Below, in pieces: positions 1 through 9,710 of a stretch of DNA of 64,000 nt. The first letter of the stretch is position 1. Each line of letters starts with the position of its first letter. Below the pieces are notes generated by a model, which did not search any database, was not told the origin of the DNA, and saw only the letters and a list, made by a program, of their open reading frames with translations. The translations under genes and the position numbers were made by a program. The DNA is from Phyllobacterium zundukense (lineage in GTDB: Bacteria; Pseudomonadota; Alphaproteobacteria; Rhizobiales; Rhizobiaceae), in the NCBI RefSeq assembly GCF_025452195.1, contig NZ_CP104973.1, forward strand, positions 1,488,001-1,552,000, written 5' to 3'.

Positions 1-230
1 TTATCGTTATCAAGGGCATCGGACCGGTCAACGAGCGCAAACTCAACGAACACGGAATATTCCACTTCGACCAGATCGCTGCCTGGAAGAAAGCCGACAT
101 CATTGCCGCTGAGGCCTATCTTGCTTTTGATGGGCGGATCGCGCGTGAAGACTGGATTGGACAAGCCAAGAAACTGGCAAAGCAGAGCCAGGTAACCCCG
201 GCGCCCAAAAAGACCGGAGGGGCTAAATAA
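1..230 (+). CDS. C-terminal end of an upstream Liv-operon gene, ending in a helix-hairpin-helix-like tail
   Basis: An open frame enters from the left edge and ends at TAA 228-230, sharing one base with the livF ATG (TAATG). The last 75 residues contain KGIGPVNERKLNEHGI and a second helical part ending in GRIAREDWIGQAKKLAK. This resembles the short helix-hairpin-helix/SAM-like tail that rhizobial proteins such as NuoE and ribosomal protein L21 carry at their C-termini. By operon logic the body of the gene is probably livG, the partner ATPase of LivF, but no ATPase sequence lies in the window. The overlap implies translational coupling with livF. Identity of the main domain is inference. Confidence 0.75.
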   Translation, partial: IVIKGIGPVNERKLNEHGIFHFDQIAAWKKADIIAAEAYLAFDGRIAREDWIGQAKKLAKQSQVTPAPKKTGGAK

Positions 231-961
231 TGTCAGAAAAGCAAGCCCTTCTCAGCGTTGAAGGCGTTGAAACCTATTACGGCAATATTCGTGCCTTGAG
301 TGGTGTGACAGTCCATGCGGATCCGGGTGAGATTGTCGCTTTGATCGGTGCCAATGGCGCCGGAAAATCCACCCTGATGATGACGATCTTTGGGATGCCT
401 CGCGCGCGTACCGGACGTGTCGTGTTTGACGGCAAGGACATCACGCAATTGCCGACGCATGAGATCGCGCGGCTGCGGATTGCACAATCACCTGAAGGCC
501 GCCGCATTTTTCCCCGCATGACCGTGCAGGAAAATCTGCAAATGGGTGCGAGCCTCGACAAGCTTGAGTTCTTCGATGAAGATTCGCGCATGGTGTTCGA
601 TCTTTTCCCGCGATTGAAGGAACGCATCAATCAGCGCGGCGGCACCCTTTCTGGGGGCGAGCAGCAAATGTTGGCAATCGGGCGGGCGCTTATGGCACGT
701 CCGCGTCTGCTACTGCTGGACGAGCCTTCATTGGGTCTCGCGCCACTGATCATCAAGCACATTTTCGAAGCAATCAAAGAGTTGAACAAGACCACCGGAT
801 TGACGGTCTTCCTTGTTGAGCAGAACGCGTTCGGCGCTCTGAAGCTTGCCGATCGCGGCTATGTAATGGTGAACGGAATTGTGACGATGAGCGGATCGAG
901 CGCGGAACTTCTTGCGAATCCGGAAGTGCGCGCTGCCTATCTTGAAGGCGGTCGGCACTAA
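230..961 (+). CDS. livF: Branched-chain amino acid ABC transporter ATPase LivF
   Basis: A 243-residue ABC ATPase that powers high-affinity uptake of branched-chain (and in rhizobia many other) amino acids across the inner membrane. Walker A GANGAGKST lies at residues 40-48, the ABC signature LSGGEQQ at 140-146 and Walker B LLLLDEP at 160-166. The length and the segment QSPEGRRIFPRMTVQENL are typical of LivF rather than LivG. Translation is coupled to the upstream gene by a 1-base stop/start overlap. A small membrane protein and two binding-protein genes follow on the same strand. Confidence 0.95.
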   Translation: MSEKQALLSVEGVETYYGNIRALSGVTVHADPGEIVALIGANGAGKSTLMMTIFGMPRARTGRVVFDGKDITQLPTHEIARLRIAQSPEGRRIFPRMTVQENLQMGASLDKLEFFDEDSRMVFDLFPRLKERINQRGGTLSGGEQQMLAIGRALMARPRLLLLDEPSLGLAPLIIKHIFEAIKELNKTTGLTVFLVEQNAFGALKLADRGYVMVNGIVTMSGSSAELLANPEVRAAYLEGGRH

Positions 962-991
962 CTGGAGAAAGGCCTCAAGGGGAATATTGCC

Positions 992-1345
992 ATGCAGGGC
1001 ATCTTATACGAAGAACCTTCAATCTGGCTGTTCATACTGGTTACCTGCCTCATGGGCGGCTGGGCCGCGTGGATGGCAGGACGAGCGTGCGCCAAAACAT
1101 GGCGCCCCTTGGTGTTCGTCATATTCTATATGCTGCTGTTAGGCATCGCCGTCCGGTTCATCCACTTTGCTCTTTTTGGTGGAACGATGTTCACGCTTCA
1201 CTACTACATCGTGGATACGATTGTGCTGACCATCATCGGAATTCTCGGCTATCGCTATACCCGCACCAACCAGATGGTGCGGCAGTATCATTGGCTCTAT
1301 GAAAAAAGTTCTCCATTCGCCTGGAAAGAAAGAATGAGAGCTTAA
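992..1345 (+). CDS. Small membrane protein of the Liv operon (DUF6867-like)
   Basis: A 117-residue protein with about three hydrophobic segments (roughly residues 11-30, 37-60 and 71-89) and a basic, aromatic C-terminus. It starts 30 bases after livF, with a GGGGAA-type ribosome site just upstream of ATG 992. Small membrane proteins of this kind sit between livF and livJ in many Hyphomicrobiales; I place it in DUF6867 from recall. Its position suggests a link to the Liv transporter, but it resembles neither permease LivH nor LivM. No function is known to me. Confidence 0.85.
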   Translation: MQGILYEEPSIWLFILVTCLMGGWAAWMAGRACAKTWRPLVFVIFYMLLLGIAVRFIHFALFGGTMFTLHYYIVDTIVLTIIGILGYRYTRTNQMVRQYHWLYEKSSPFAWKERMRA

Positions 1346-1473
1346 CCTATCTCGCTGATGCGAAATGAATCAGCGTGACAACCGCCGGGAAATCGGCAAA
1401 TGTAATCTTCAAGCGACGAAAAACAAGCCGTCGCGAGGGGTTTGGTAAGTACCTAGAAAATGGGAGTTTTCAA

Positions 1474-2589
1474 ATGAAGAAGTCACTATTATCGGGCGTT
1501 GCACTTGCTGCAATGCTCGCCTTGAGCGGCAACGCCTATGCCGATCTTTTGATCGGTGTCGGTGGACCGTTGACCGGACCGAATGCCGCTTTTGGTGCAC
1601 AATTGCAGAAGGGTGCAGAAGCAGCTATCGCTGAGATCAACGCAGCTGGCGGTATTAATGGTGAGCAGGTCAAACTGTCACTTGGCGATGACGTTTCGGA
1701 TCCAAAACAGGGCATTTCCGTTGCCAACAAGTTTGTTGCTGACGGTGTGAAGTTCGTTATCGGCCACTTCAATTCCGGCGTTTCGATCCCGGCATCTGAA
1801 GTCTATGCTGAAAACGGCATTCTGGAAATCACGCCTGCTGCGACCAACCCGGTCTTCACAGAGCGCAAATTGTGGAACACTTTCCGCACTTGCGGACGGG
1901 ACGATCAGCAGGGTGTCGTAGCTGGTACGTACATTGCAGAGAAGTTCAAGGACGCCAAGATCGCGGTTGTCCATGACAAGACACCATATGGCCAGGGCCT
2001 CGCGGACGAAACCAAGAAGACGCTGAATGCCAAGGGCATGAAGGAAGCAATGTACGAAGGCGTTAACGTCGGCGATAAAGACTTCTCCGCTCTGATCGCC
2101 AAGGCCAAGCAAGCCGGTGTTACGGTTCTCTATTGGGGTGGTCTGCATACGGAAGCTGGCCTGATTATCCGTCAGCTTGCTGATCAGGGTCTGAAAGTCA
2201 CGTTCATCTCCGGAGATGGCATCGTTTCGAATGAACTTGCTTCGATCGCTGGCGATGCGGTTGCGGGTACGTTGAACACGTTCGGCCCGGATCCGAGCAA
2301 GAACCCAGCCAACAAGGAACTCGTTGAAAAGTTCCGCGCACAGGGCTTCGAGCCGGAAGCCTATACGCTCTACGCCTATGCAGCAGCACAGGTCATCGCA
2401 GACGCAGCGAAAGCCGCGGGATCGAACGATCCTGAGACCGTTGCAAAAACGATGAAGGAAAAGGGTCCCTTCAAGACCGTTCTTGGCGATATCGCTTTTG
2501 ATGAAAAGGGCGATCCCAAGCTTCCAGGCTACGTCATGTACGAATGGAAGAAGGGCGAAGACGGCAAGTACAGCTATTTCCAGCAATAA
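1474..2589 (+). CDS. Periplasmic branched-chain amino acid-binding protein, copy 1
   Basis: A 371-residue class I periplasmic binding protein for the Liv transporter. A Sec signal peptide covers about residues 1-23 ([11 protein letters not shown]...NAYA), and the mature protein begins [15 protein letters not shown], as LivJ/LivK proteins do. The start is ATG 1474, preceded by GGGAG at 1462-1466; an in-frame GTG at 1375 would put 33 atypical residues before the signal peptide and is rejected. A second gene of exactly the same length and almost the same sequence follows at 2819. A weak hairpin follows the stop. Confidence 0.93.
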   Translation: MKKSLLSGVALAAMLALSGNAYADLLIGVGGPLTGPNAAFGAQLQKGAEAAIAEINAAGGINGEQVKLSLGDDVSDPKQGISVANKFVADGVKFVIGHFNSGVSIPASEVYAENGILEITPAATNPVFTERKLWNTFRTCGRDDQQGVVAGTYIAEKFKDAKIAVVHDKTPYGQGLADETKKTLNAKGMKEAMYEGVNVGDKDFSALIAKAKQAGVTVLYWGGLHTEAGLIIRQLADQGLKVTFISGDGIVSNELASIAGDAVAGTLNTFGPDPSKNPANKELVEKFRAQGFEPEAYTLYAYAAAQVIADAAKAAGSNDPETVAKTMKEKGPFKTVLGDIAFDEKGDPKLPGYVMYEWKKGEDGKYSYFQQ

Positions 2590-2610
2590 GCCTTCCGTTT
2601 GAGACAATCA

Positions 2611-2641
2611 GTGAATGCCCGGCCCGATGCTGGGCATTCAC
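2611..2641 (+). terminator. Hairpin after the first binding-protein gene
   Basis: Perfect 10-bp stem 2611-2620 / 2632-2641 with an 11-base loop, 22 bases after the stop. No T-run follows, so termination is uncertain; it may instead stabilise the abundant upstream transcript. Confidence 0.45.
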
Positions 2642-2818
2642 ATTGATAACCAGCGCGTTTGTCGTGTTTCGGCGGCGCTTATTAGCCCGCGTAAAATACC
2701 AGCAATTTTTACAGCAAGCCTTTCGTTTATCCGCCCAAACCTATGCCGGTGATCAAGCTCCGGATGTGGTAATATAGCCCCACCAATTTTTCGACGTCAT
2801 TTTAGAATGGAGTTTTGC

Positions 2819-3934
2819 ATGACGAAGCTACTTTTCCCCTGTATGGTTGCAGCAACAATGCTCATATTCACCGGTTCCGCTGGCGCCGACATACTCGTCG
2901 GCATTGGGGCTCCACTCACTGGACCGAATGCGGCCATGGGTGCGCAGATCAAGCGAGGGGTAGAGGCTGCTACCGCTGCCATCAACGATGCCGGCGGTAT
3001 CAATGGTGAGAAGATCGATCTAGCCTTCGGCGATGATGTTTCCGATCCGAAGCAAGGTATTTCCGTTGCAAACAAATTCGTGGCCGATGGCGCGAAGATC
3101 GTTATTGGTCACTATAATTCGGGCGTATCGATACCAGCATCGGAAGTTTATGCGGAGAATGGCATCCTGCAGGTAACCCCGGCGTCGACCAATCCGAAAT
3201 ATACCGAGCGGGGTCTCTGGAACACGTTCCGAACCTGTGGCCGCGATGACCAGCAAGGGAAAGTCGCCGGGGCATATATCGCCGATCATTTCAAGGACGC
3301 GAAGATCGCCATCGTCAATGACAAGACGCCCTACGGCCAGGGTCTCGCCGATGAAACCAAGAAAGCACTGAACGCCCAAGGCATCACCGAAGTGCTCAAC
3401 GAGGGGGTCCATACCGGTGACAAGGATTTCTCGGCGCTGATCAGCAAAGTGAAGGAAGCCGGTGTTACCGTATTCTATTGGGGCGGTGTACACACGGAAG
3501 CGGGCCTGATCATGCGTCAATTGGCGGATCAGGGCCTTAAAGTACAATTCATCTCAGGTGCGGCGATCGTCTCAAATGAGCTGGCTTCGATAGCAGGCGA
3601 TGCCGTCATTGGTACGCTCAATACATTTGGTCCGGATCCACGCAATAACCCGGCGAACAAGGAACTGATCGAGAAGTTCAGGGCGGACGGTTTTGAGCCG
3701 GAAGCATTCACGTTGTATGCCTATGGCGCGCTTCAGGCCATCGCCGCCGCGGCAAACGTCGCAGAAACAAACGATCCGGAGTTGATATCCAAATCATTGA
3801 AAGAAAAGGGGCCGTTCAAGACGGTGCTAGGTGATCTGGCGTTTGATGAGAAGGGCGATCCAAAATTCCCGGGCTACGTCATGTATGAATGGAAAAAGGG
3901 CCCCGACGGCAAGATCGGTTATTTCCAGCAGTAA
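2819..3934 (+). CDS. Periplasmic branched-chain amino acid-binding protein, copy 2
   Basis: A 371-residue paralogue of the preceding gene, same length and near-identical along most of the chain (for example the NAAMGAQ/NAAFGAQ, GRDDQQG and [14 protein letters not shown] blocks). The signal peptide is about residues 1-22 ([11 protein letters not shown]...GSAGA). ATG 2819 is chosen over ATG 2807 because GGAG at 2809-2812 is correctly spaced for 2819 and the arrangement mirrors copy 1. A 229-base gap holding a hairpin separates the copies, and copy 2 ends in a strong terminator, so it may have its own promoter. Ligand preference may have diverged; the sequence does not say how. Confidence 0.92.
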   Translation: MTKLLFPCMVAATMLIFTGSAGADILVGIGAPLTGPNAAMGAQIKRGVEAATAAINDAGGINGEKIDLAFGDDVSDPKQGISVANKFVADGAKIVIGHYNSGVSIPASEVYAENGILQVTPASTNPKYTERGLWNTFRTCGRDDQQGKVAGAYIADHFKDAKIAIVNDKTPYGQGLADETKKALNAQGITEVLNEGVHTGDKDFSALISKVKEAGVTVFYWGGVHTEAGLIMRQLADQGLKVQFISGAAIVSNELASIAGDAVIGTLNTFGPDPRNNPANKELIEKFRADGFEPEAFTLYAYGALQAIAAAANVAETNDPELISKSLKEKGPFKTVLGDLAFDEKGDPKFPGYVMYEWKKGPDGKIGYFQQ

Positions 3935-3957
3935 GCTGATTAACTGATAGGTTACAT

Positions 3958-3987
3958 AAAATGCCCGGCGCAGCGCCGGGCATTTTG
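3958..3987 (+). terminator. Intrinsic terminator of the liv genes
   Basis: 14-bp inverted repeat AAAATGCCCGGCGC (3958-3971) mirrored at 3973-3986, ending in TTTT. Lies 24 bases after the stop of binding-protein copy 2. Confidence 0.85.
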
Positions 3988-4105
3988 CTATTGGACATTT
4001 GAGGTTCTTATGTTCAATATGTATTGTTTGCACTGCAGCAATCCTGAGAAATGTTGATGCAGACCAATCCATTTTAAAGCGGTTTCGCTGTCTGGAGTTT
4101 TCGCC

Positions 4106-7100
4106 TTGCCTATCAAGAAAATACTTGTCGCCAATCGATCAGAGATTGCCATTCGCGTTTTCCGTGCGGCCAACGAACTTGGCATGAAAACCGTGGCGAT
4201 CTGGGCGGAAGAAGACAAGCTTGCGTTGCACCGCTTCAAGGCGGACGAGTCGTATCAGGTGGGTCGTGGTCCGCATCTGGCCAAGGACATGGGGCCCATC
4301 GAAAGTTATCTCTCAATCGAGGAGATCATCCGGGTCGCGAAGCTCTCGGGCGCCGATGCTATCCATCCAGGCTACGGTCTTCTGTCAGAAAGCCCCGAAT
4401 TTGCCGAAGCGTGTGGCGAGGCTGGTATTATCTTCATCGGTCCAAAGCCGGAGACCATGCGACGCCTTGGTAACAAGGTTGCCGCGCGCAATCTGGCAAT
4501 TGACATAGGCGTTCCAGTGGTGCCGGCCACCGAGCCCTTGCCGGACGACATGGAAGCCGTGAAAGCGATGGCCGTGGAGATCGGCTATCCGGTGATGCTG
4601 AAGGCGTCATGGGGTGGCGGCGGACGCGGCATGCGTGCAATTTTTTCGCCGGACGACCTTGCCCGCGAAGTCACCGAGGGTAAGCGCGAAGCCAAGGCCG
4701 CTTTTGGCAAGGATGAGGTTTATCTTGAAAAGCTCGTGCAACGCGCCCGTCACGTTGAAGTACAGATTCTTGGCGACACGCACCGCAATGCGGTGCACCT
4801 TTTTGAGCGCGATTGCTCGATTCAGCGACGGAACCAGAAGGTAGTCGAACGCGCTCCAGCGCCTTACCTCACGGACAGCCAACGCAAGGAAATATGCGAC
4901 TACGGCCTGAAGATTGCTAAGGAAACCAGCTATATCGGCGCGGGCACCATCGAGTTCCTGATGGATGCCGATACCAATGAGTTCTACTTCATCGAAGTGA
5001 ACCCACGAATCCAGGTCGAGCACACTGTCACCGAAGAGGTGACTGGTATCGACATCGTCAAGGCGCAGATTCGCATTCTTGAAGGTGCGGCCATTGGCAC
5101 GCCGGAATCGGGCGTACCCGCGCAAAAAGATATCAAGCTCAACGGCCACGCCTTGCAGTGCCGCATCACCACGGAGGATCCGGAACAGAATTTCATTCCG
5201 GATTATGGTCGCATCACTGCCTATCGGGGCGCTACGGGTTTCGGTATCAGACTTGATGGTGGTACGGCTTATTCCGGCGCCGTGATAACACGCTTTTACG
5301 ATCCGCTGTTGGAAAAGATTACAGCCTGGTCGCCAACAGCCGAAGAAACGATCCACAGGATGCATCGTGCGCTGCGCGAGTTCCGTATCCGCGGTGTCGC
5401 CACAAACCTGACCTTCCTTGAAGCGATCATCACACACCCGAAGTTTCTCGATAATTCCTATACGACCAAGTTCATCGATACGACGCCCGAACTCTTTGAA
5501 CAGGTGAAGCGCCAAGACCGTGCAACCAAACTTTTGACCTATCTTGCCGACGTGACCGTCAATGGTCATCCGGAGACCAAGGGCAGGGCTATGCCCTCCA
5601 AAGATGCGGCACTGCCGCGCGTTCCTTTCGTCGAAACGCCCATCCCCGATGGGACCAAGCAACTGCTTGATCAACTCGGACCGCAAAAGTTTGCCGAGTG
5701 GATGCGCAACGAAAAGCGCGTGCTGTTTACGGACACTACGATGCGTGACGGGCACCAATCACTCTTGGCTACGCGAATGCGGACCTATGATATTGCTCGC
5801 GTTGCCGGCACTTATGCACGCGCCCTGCCACAACTTTTCTCGCTGGAATGCTGGGGTGGTGCTACTTTTGATGTGGCCATGCGATTCCTGACGGAAGACC
5901 CGTGGGAGCGCCTCGCTGAAATCCGCGAGGGGGCGCCAAATATCCTTCTGCAAATGCTGCTGCGTGGCGCAAACGGCGTTGGTTACAAAAGCTATCCGGA
6001 CAATGTCGTCAAATATTTCGTACGCCAGGCGGCAAAGGGTGGTGTGGATGTTTTCCGCGTGTTCGACAGTTTGAACTGGGTTGAGAACATGCGCGTCACC
6101 ATGGATGCGGTGGTCGAAGAGAACAAGCTGTGCGAAGCAGCCATCTGCTATACGGGCGACATCCTCAACTCGGCGCGGCCAAAATACGATCTGAAATATT
6201 ACGTCGACCTGGCACAGCAGGTGGAGAAGGCTGGGGCACATATCATTGCCCTCAAGGACATGGCGGGTCTTCTGAAGCCAAATGCTGCGAAGGTTTTGTT
6301 CAAGGCATTGCGCGAAGCAACCGACCTGCCGCTGCATTTCCACACACACGACACGTCGGGCATTGCCGCAGCAACGGTTCTTGCAGCGGTGGATGCTGGT
6401 GTTGACGTGGTTGACGCTGCAATGGATGCGCTCTCCGGCAATACCTCGCAGCCATGCCTCGGTTCAATCGTTGAGGCGTTGAAAGGTACGGAGCGCGATC
6501 CCGGCCTTGATCCCGAATGGATTCGCCGGATTTCTTTCTACTGGGAGGCTGTACGAACCCAATACGCGGCTTTCGAGAGCGATCTGAAGGGGCCGGCCTC
6601 CGAGGTCTACCTTCACGAAATGCCCGGGGGGCAGTTTACCAATCTCAAGGAACAAGCACGCTCCCTCGGACTTGAGACGCGTTGGCACGAAGTTGCGCAG
6701 ACCTATGCGGACGTGAACCAGATGTTCGGTGATATCGTCAAGGTCACTCCGTCCTCCAAGGTTGTCGGGGATATGGCGCTAATGATGGTAAGCCAGGATC
6801 TGTCCGTCGCCGATGTGAAAAACCCCGATAAGGATATCGCATTTCCGGATTCGGTGGTGTCGATGATGCGGGGTGATCTCGGACAACCGCCGAAAGGTTG
6901 GCCGAAAGACATCCAGACGAAGATTCTGAAAGGCGAAAAGCCATTCACCGAGCGGCCGGGTGCACTTCTGGGGCCCGCAAATCTTGATGCCGAGCGCAAA
7001 GAAATCGAGACCAAACTGGAACGGAAGATCAGCGATCAGGAATTCGCTTCGTATCTCATGTACCCCAAAGTGTTCACGGATTTTGCCATAACGCACAATA

Positions 7101-7564
7101 CATATGGACCGACGAGTGTACTGCCGACGCATGTCTACTTTTACGGACTGGCGCAGGAGGAGGAAGTGTTTCTCGATATCGAACGCGGCAAGACACTCGT
7201 CGTGCGCAACCAAGCAGTGGGCGAACCCGATGATAAAGGAATGTGTACCGTCTTTTTCGAGATGAATGGTCAGCCGCGCCGTGTGAAGGTGCCGGATCGC
7301 GCACGGGCTGGCAGTGGCGCTGGCGTGAGGCGCAAGGCGGAGCTTGGAAATGACAAGCAGGTGGGAGCGCCCATGCCGGGCATTATCTCAACTGTAGGCA
7401 TTGCGAGTGGACAGAAAGTCAACGCGGGAGATGTCTTGTTGTCTATCGAGGCTATGAAGATGGAGACTGCCTTGCGAGCCGAACGAGATGGCACAATTGT
7501 GGAAGTGCATGTGCGTGCCGGCGATCAGATAGACGCAAAGGATCTTCTCGTCGTTTACGAATAG
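4106..7564 (+). CDS. pyc: Pyruvate carboxylase
   Basis: A 1152-residue single-chain biotin enzyme that carboxylates pyruvate to oxaloacetate to refill the TCA cycle. Order of parts: biotin carboxylase (about 1-455; KASWGGGGRGMR ATP-grasp motif, EVNPRIQVEHTVTEE), carboxyltransferase (about 530-800; LLRGANGVGY, HTHDTSG), then the biotin carrier with AMKME, biotinyl-lysine at about 1118. Length fits the alpha4 family. The start is TTG 4106, giving MPIKKILVANRSEIA, supported by GGAG at 4094-4097; no ATG is suitably placed. It is monocistronic, with a terminator right after the stop. The TTG start may dampen translation. Confidence 0.97.
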   Translation: MPIKKILVANRSEIAIRVFRAANELGMKTVAIWAEEDKLALHRFKADESYQVGRGPHLAKDMGPIESYLSIEEIIRVAKLSGADAIHPGYGLLSESPEFAEACGEAGIIFIGPKPETMRRLGNKVAARNLAIDIGVPVVPATEPLPDDMEAVKAMAVEIGYPVMLKASWGGGGRGMRAIFSPDDLAREVTEGKREAKAAFGKDEVYLEKLVQRARHVEVQILGDTHRNAVHLFERDCSIQRRNQKVVERAPAPYLTDSQRKEICDYGLKIAKETSYIGAGTIEFLMDADTNEFYFIEVNPRIQVEHTVTEEVTGIDIVKAQIRILEGAAIGTPESGVPAQKDIKLNGHALQCRITTEDPEQNFIPDYGRITAYRGATGFGIRLDGGTAYSGAVITRFYDPLLEKITAWSPTAEETIHRMHRALREFRIRGVATNLTFLEAIITHPKFLDNSYTTKFIDTTPELFEQVKRQDRATKLLTYLADVTVNGHPETKGRAMPSKDAALPRVPFVETPIPDGTKQLLDQLGPQKFAEWMRNEKRVLFTDTTMRDGHQSLLATRMRTYDIARVAGTYARALPQLFSLECWGGATFDVAMRFLTEDPWERLAEIREGAPNILLQMLLRGANGVGYKSYPDNVVKYFVRQAAKGGVDVFRVFDSLNWVENMRVTMDAVVEENKLCEAAICYTGDILNSARPKYDLKYYVDLAQQVEKAGAHIIALKDMAGLLKPNAAKVLFKALREATDLPLHFHTHDTSGIAAATVLAAVDAGVDVVDAAMDALSGNTSQPCLGSIVEALKGTERDPGLDPEWIRRISFYWEAVRTQYAAFESDLKGPASEVYLHEMPGGQFTNLKEQARSLGLETRWHEVAQTYADVNQMFGDIVKVTPSSKVVGDMALMMVSQDLSVADVKNPDKDIAFPDSVVSMMRGDLGQPPKGWPKDIQTKILKGEKPFTERPGALLGPANLDAERKEIETKLERKISDQEFASYLMYPKVFTDFAITHNTYGPTSVLPTHVYFYGLAQEEEVFLDIERGKTLVVRNQAVGEPDDKGMCTVFFEMNGQPRRVKVPDRARAGSGAGVRRKAELGNDKQVGAPMPGIISTVGIASGQKVNAGDVLLSIEAMKMETALRAERDGTIVEVHVRAGDQIDAKDLLVVYE

Positions 7565-7590
7565 GTTTGTGGACTATATCCGCAAGCATG

Positions 7591-7614
7591 AAAAGGCCCA
7601 TATCGGCCTTTTTT
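7591..7614 (+). terminator. Intrinsic terminator of pyc
   Basis: Stem AAAAGGCC (7591-7598) / GGCCTTTT (7605-7612) with a 6-base loop and T-run to 7614, 27 bases after the pyc stop. Confidence 0.85.
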
Positions 7615-7717
7615 GATGCCGAATCGGGTTCAAAATTCTTATTCATGCAAATATACGCATCCTATCTTGCCGATATAGGCAAATGCCGTTATGCTCGCTA
7701 CAGGTGCGGGGTGTTCG

Positions 7718-8500
7718 ATGCTGAAGGATTTATCGCCGGACGAAAGAAAAAGTATGATCCTTCAAAGGATCAATGAGTCTGGCCGCGTGCTGGCGAATGC
7801 GGTTGCATCGGAATTTGGTGTTTCAGAAGACTCCATACGCCGCGATCTTCGGGAATTGTCCGAACAGGGCCTCGTCCAGCGTTTCCACGGAGGCGCTGCC
7901 AGAAGCAGATCAGGTCCCCGAAGCTTTCAGCAGCGTGCTCGCGATGAGACCGCCGGCAAGAAGGCAATCGCCGCCGCCGCCGCCGCCCGCATCCCGGCGA
8001 ACACCACGATGCTTCTCGACTCCAGTACAACGGTGCTGGAGTTTGTTCATGCACTCCCTAGAGACCTTCAGGCATGCATCATCACCGGTTCCCCGGATAT
8101 CGCTTCGGCGGCGCTCGACCATCCCTGCTGCGAGGTTATTCTTCTGGGTGGAAGCCTAAACCGGCTGACGCGCAGTGCCATCGGGCAATCCACGCTGGCC
8201 GAAGTCCAATCGATGCGTGTTGACTATTGTGTTCTCGGTGCATGCGCCGTCGATGAAGAGTTGATGCTACGTGCCGAGAACTACGATGATGCACGCATGA
8301 AACTTGCCCTTGGTCAGGCTTGCAATGAGATCATTCTCCTTGCAACAAGCGAAAAGCTTGTTAAGCAGGCTCCCTTTGCCATTGGACCGATATCGCTCGT
8401 ATCCACCCTTATAACCGACCGGACTGCAGATCGGTCGATTCTGGAGCGAATAAGCGGGATGGGTGTCGAAGTGATCGTCGCAGACGATCAACTCGGGTGA
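7718..8500 (+). CDS. DeoR-family transcriptional regulator
   Basis: About 260 residues with an N-terminal winged helix (ILQRINESGRVLANAVASEFGVSEDSIRRDL, then LVQRFHGGA) and a C-terminal DeoR sugar-phosphate sensor domain. ATG 7718 gives MLKDLSPDERKSMIL, close to usual family length; an in-frame ATG at 7691 would add nine residues and cannot be excluded. The stop overlaps the GTG start of the MFS gene (GTGA, 8497-8500), so the two are co-translated and the regulator probably controls its own transporter. DeoR proteins usually answer to phosphorylated sugars; the ligand here is unknown. Confidence 0.9.
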   Translation: MLKDLSPDERKSMILQRINESGRVLANAVASEFGVSEDSIRRDLRELSEQGLVQRFHGGAARSRSGPRSFQQRARDETAGKKAIAAAAAARIPANTTMLLDSSTTVLEFVHALPRDLQACIITGSPDIASAALDHPCCEVILLGGSLNRLTRSAIGQSTLAEVQSMRVDYCVLGACAVDEELMLRAENYDDARMKLALGQACNEIILLATSEKLVKQAPFAIGPISLVSTLITDRTADRSILERISGMGVEVIVADDQLG

Positions 8501-9708
8501 CCGGAATGTCTTCGCAGTATCAGCCCACAACAGGTGATGATCCAATGGATGCCTCTGTCTACCTCAGGAAAGCCGTCTATGGCCGGTGGGCCGTCGCCTG
8601 CGCGTTTTTCTTCAACGGCTTCCTCGTCGGCAGCTGGGCGCCGCAAATTCCCGTATTTATGGTGCGTCTCGGGATCAGTGAATTCACGCTCGGTTTGCTC
8701 ATCCTGGTTTTTGGTGTAGGCGCGCTCGCTGCGATGCCGTGGTGTGGTTACCTGATCAGCCGATTTGGATCACGGGCGGTCGTGAAGGCCTTTGCGGTGT
8801 TCTGCTCCTTCTCGCTATTGCTCGTCGCTCTCGCTCCAAACGTCTCGACAGCTGCTCCAGCGCTGTTTCTTTTCGGTGCTGTGATTGGCGGCATGGACGT
8901 CGCGATGAACGCTAATGCAGTGGAGGTGGAGAAAAAACTTTCGCGGGCGGTAATGTCGTCATCACACGGATTTTGGAGCCTTGGCGGGTTTGCCGGCGGT
9001 GCACTGGGCGGATTGGTGATCGAAGCGCATGGCCACTTGGCTCATGCGCTGGTGGTTACGCTGATCGCCATCGTGCTAAGCATGGCAACCTTCGGCTATA
9101 TGATCACCGAAGACTCGCCTGCGGTACAGGAAAAGCACAAACTTGAGTTCCCGACCAATCCATTGATCTATCTCATCGGATTGATGGCGTTGTTTTCCAT
9201 GGTACCCGAGGGTTCGGTGCTCGATTGGGCGGCGCTCTATCTTCAGCAGGAGCGTGGCGCAGACATTGCAACCGCCGGTTTCGCCTTCGCCGCTTTTTCC
9301 GGAACAATGTCGATCATGCGCTTTCTCGGCGATGGCGTTCGCAACCGCTTCGGTGCAGTGAAAACATTGCGCTATTCGGCACTTATCGGCGCAACCGGCA
9401 TGTTGATAGCCAGTGTCGCTCCCAATTCCTGGATTGCGATACTTGCATTTGCATTCGCTGGACTTGGTATCGCAAATATGGTCCCAATCGCCTTCTCGGC
9501 AGCAGGAAATCAAAAAGGGACGTCTTCCGGGGTGGCGCTCAGCATGGTGACGCTCATGGGCTATTCGGGTATTCTTGTCGCTCCATCGGCCATAGGTTTT
9601 GTCGGAGGCAGAACCGGATTCGGACCGATCTATATGGTGCTCGCCGGATTGCTTATCGTTGTGTTCCTGATGTCCAATCTGGCAAAGAGCGCTGATGTTG
9701 ACCGATAA
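8497..9708 (+). CDS. MFS transporter, YbjJ-like, paired with the DeoR regulator
   Basis: Up to 403 residues with about twelve transmembrane helices. The motif MNANAVEVEKKLSRAVMSSSHGFWSLGG resembles the YbjJ branch of the major facilitator superfamily. GTG 8497 overlaps the DeoR stop; ATG 8506 or ATG 8545 (MDASVYLRKAVYGRW) are alternative starts and the last lies nearest the first helix. The gene pair suggests a sugar or sugar-derivative permease, but direction and substrate cannot be read from sequence. A dispersed repeat follows immediately. Confidence 0.88.
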   Translation: MTGMSSQYQPTTGDDPMDASVYLRKAVYGRWAVACAFFFNGFLVGSWAPQIPVFMVRLGISEFTLGLLILVFGVGALAAMPWCGYLISRFGSRAVVKAFAVFCSFSLLLVALAPNVSTAAPALFLFGAVIGGMDVAMNANAVEVEKKLSRAVMSSSHGFWSLGGFAGGALGGLVIEAHGHLAHALVVTLIAIVLSMATFGYMITEDSPAVQEKHKLEFPTNPLIYLIGLMALFSMVPEGSVLDWAALYLQQERGADIATAGFAFAAFSGTMSIMRFLGDGVRNRFGAVKTLRYSALIGATGMLIASVAPNSWIAILAFAFAGLGIANMVPIAFSAAGNQKGTSSGVALSMVTLMGYSGILVAPSAIGFVGGRTGFGPIYMVLAGLLIVVFLMSNLAKSADVDR

Positions 9709-9710
9709 TG

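Noticed and set aside
1375..1473. GTG start for the first binding protein
   Set aside because: It puts 33 residues before a complete signal peptide; ATG 1474 has the proper ribosome site.
1678..2607. 309-codon minus-strand frame opposite the first binding-protein gene
   Set aside because: It is the antisense shadow of a clear gene; a similar shadow lies opposite copy 2.
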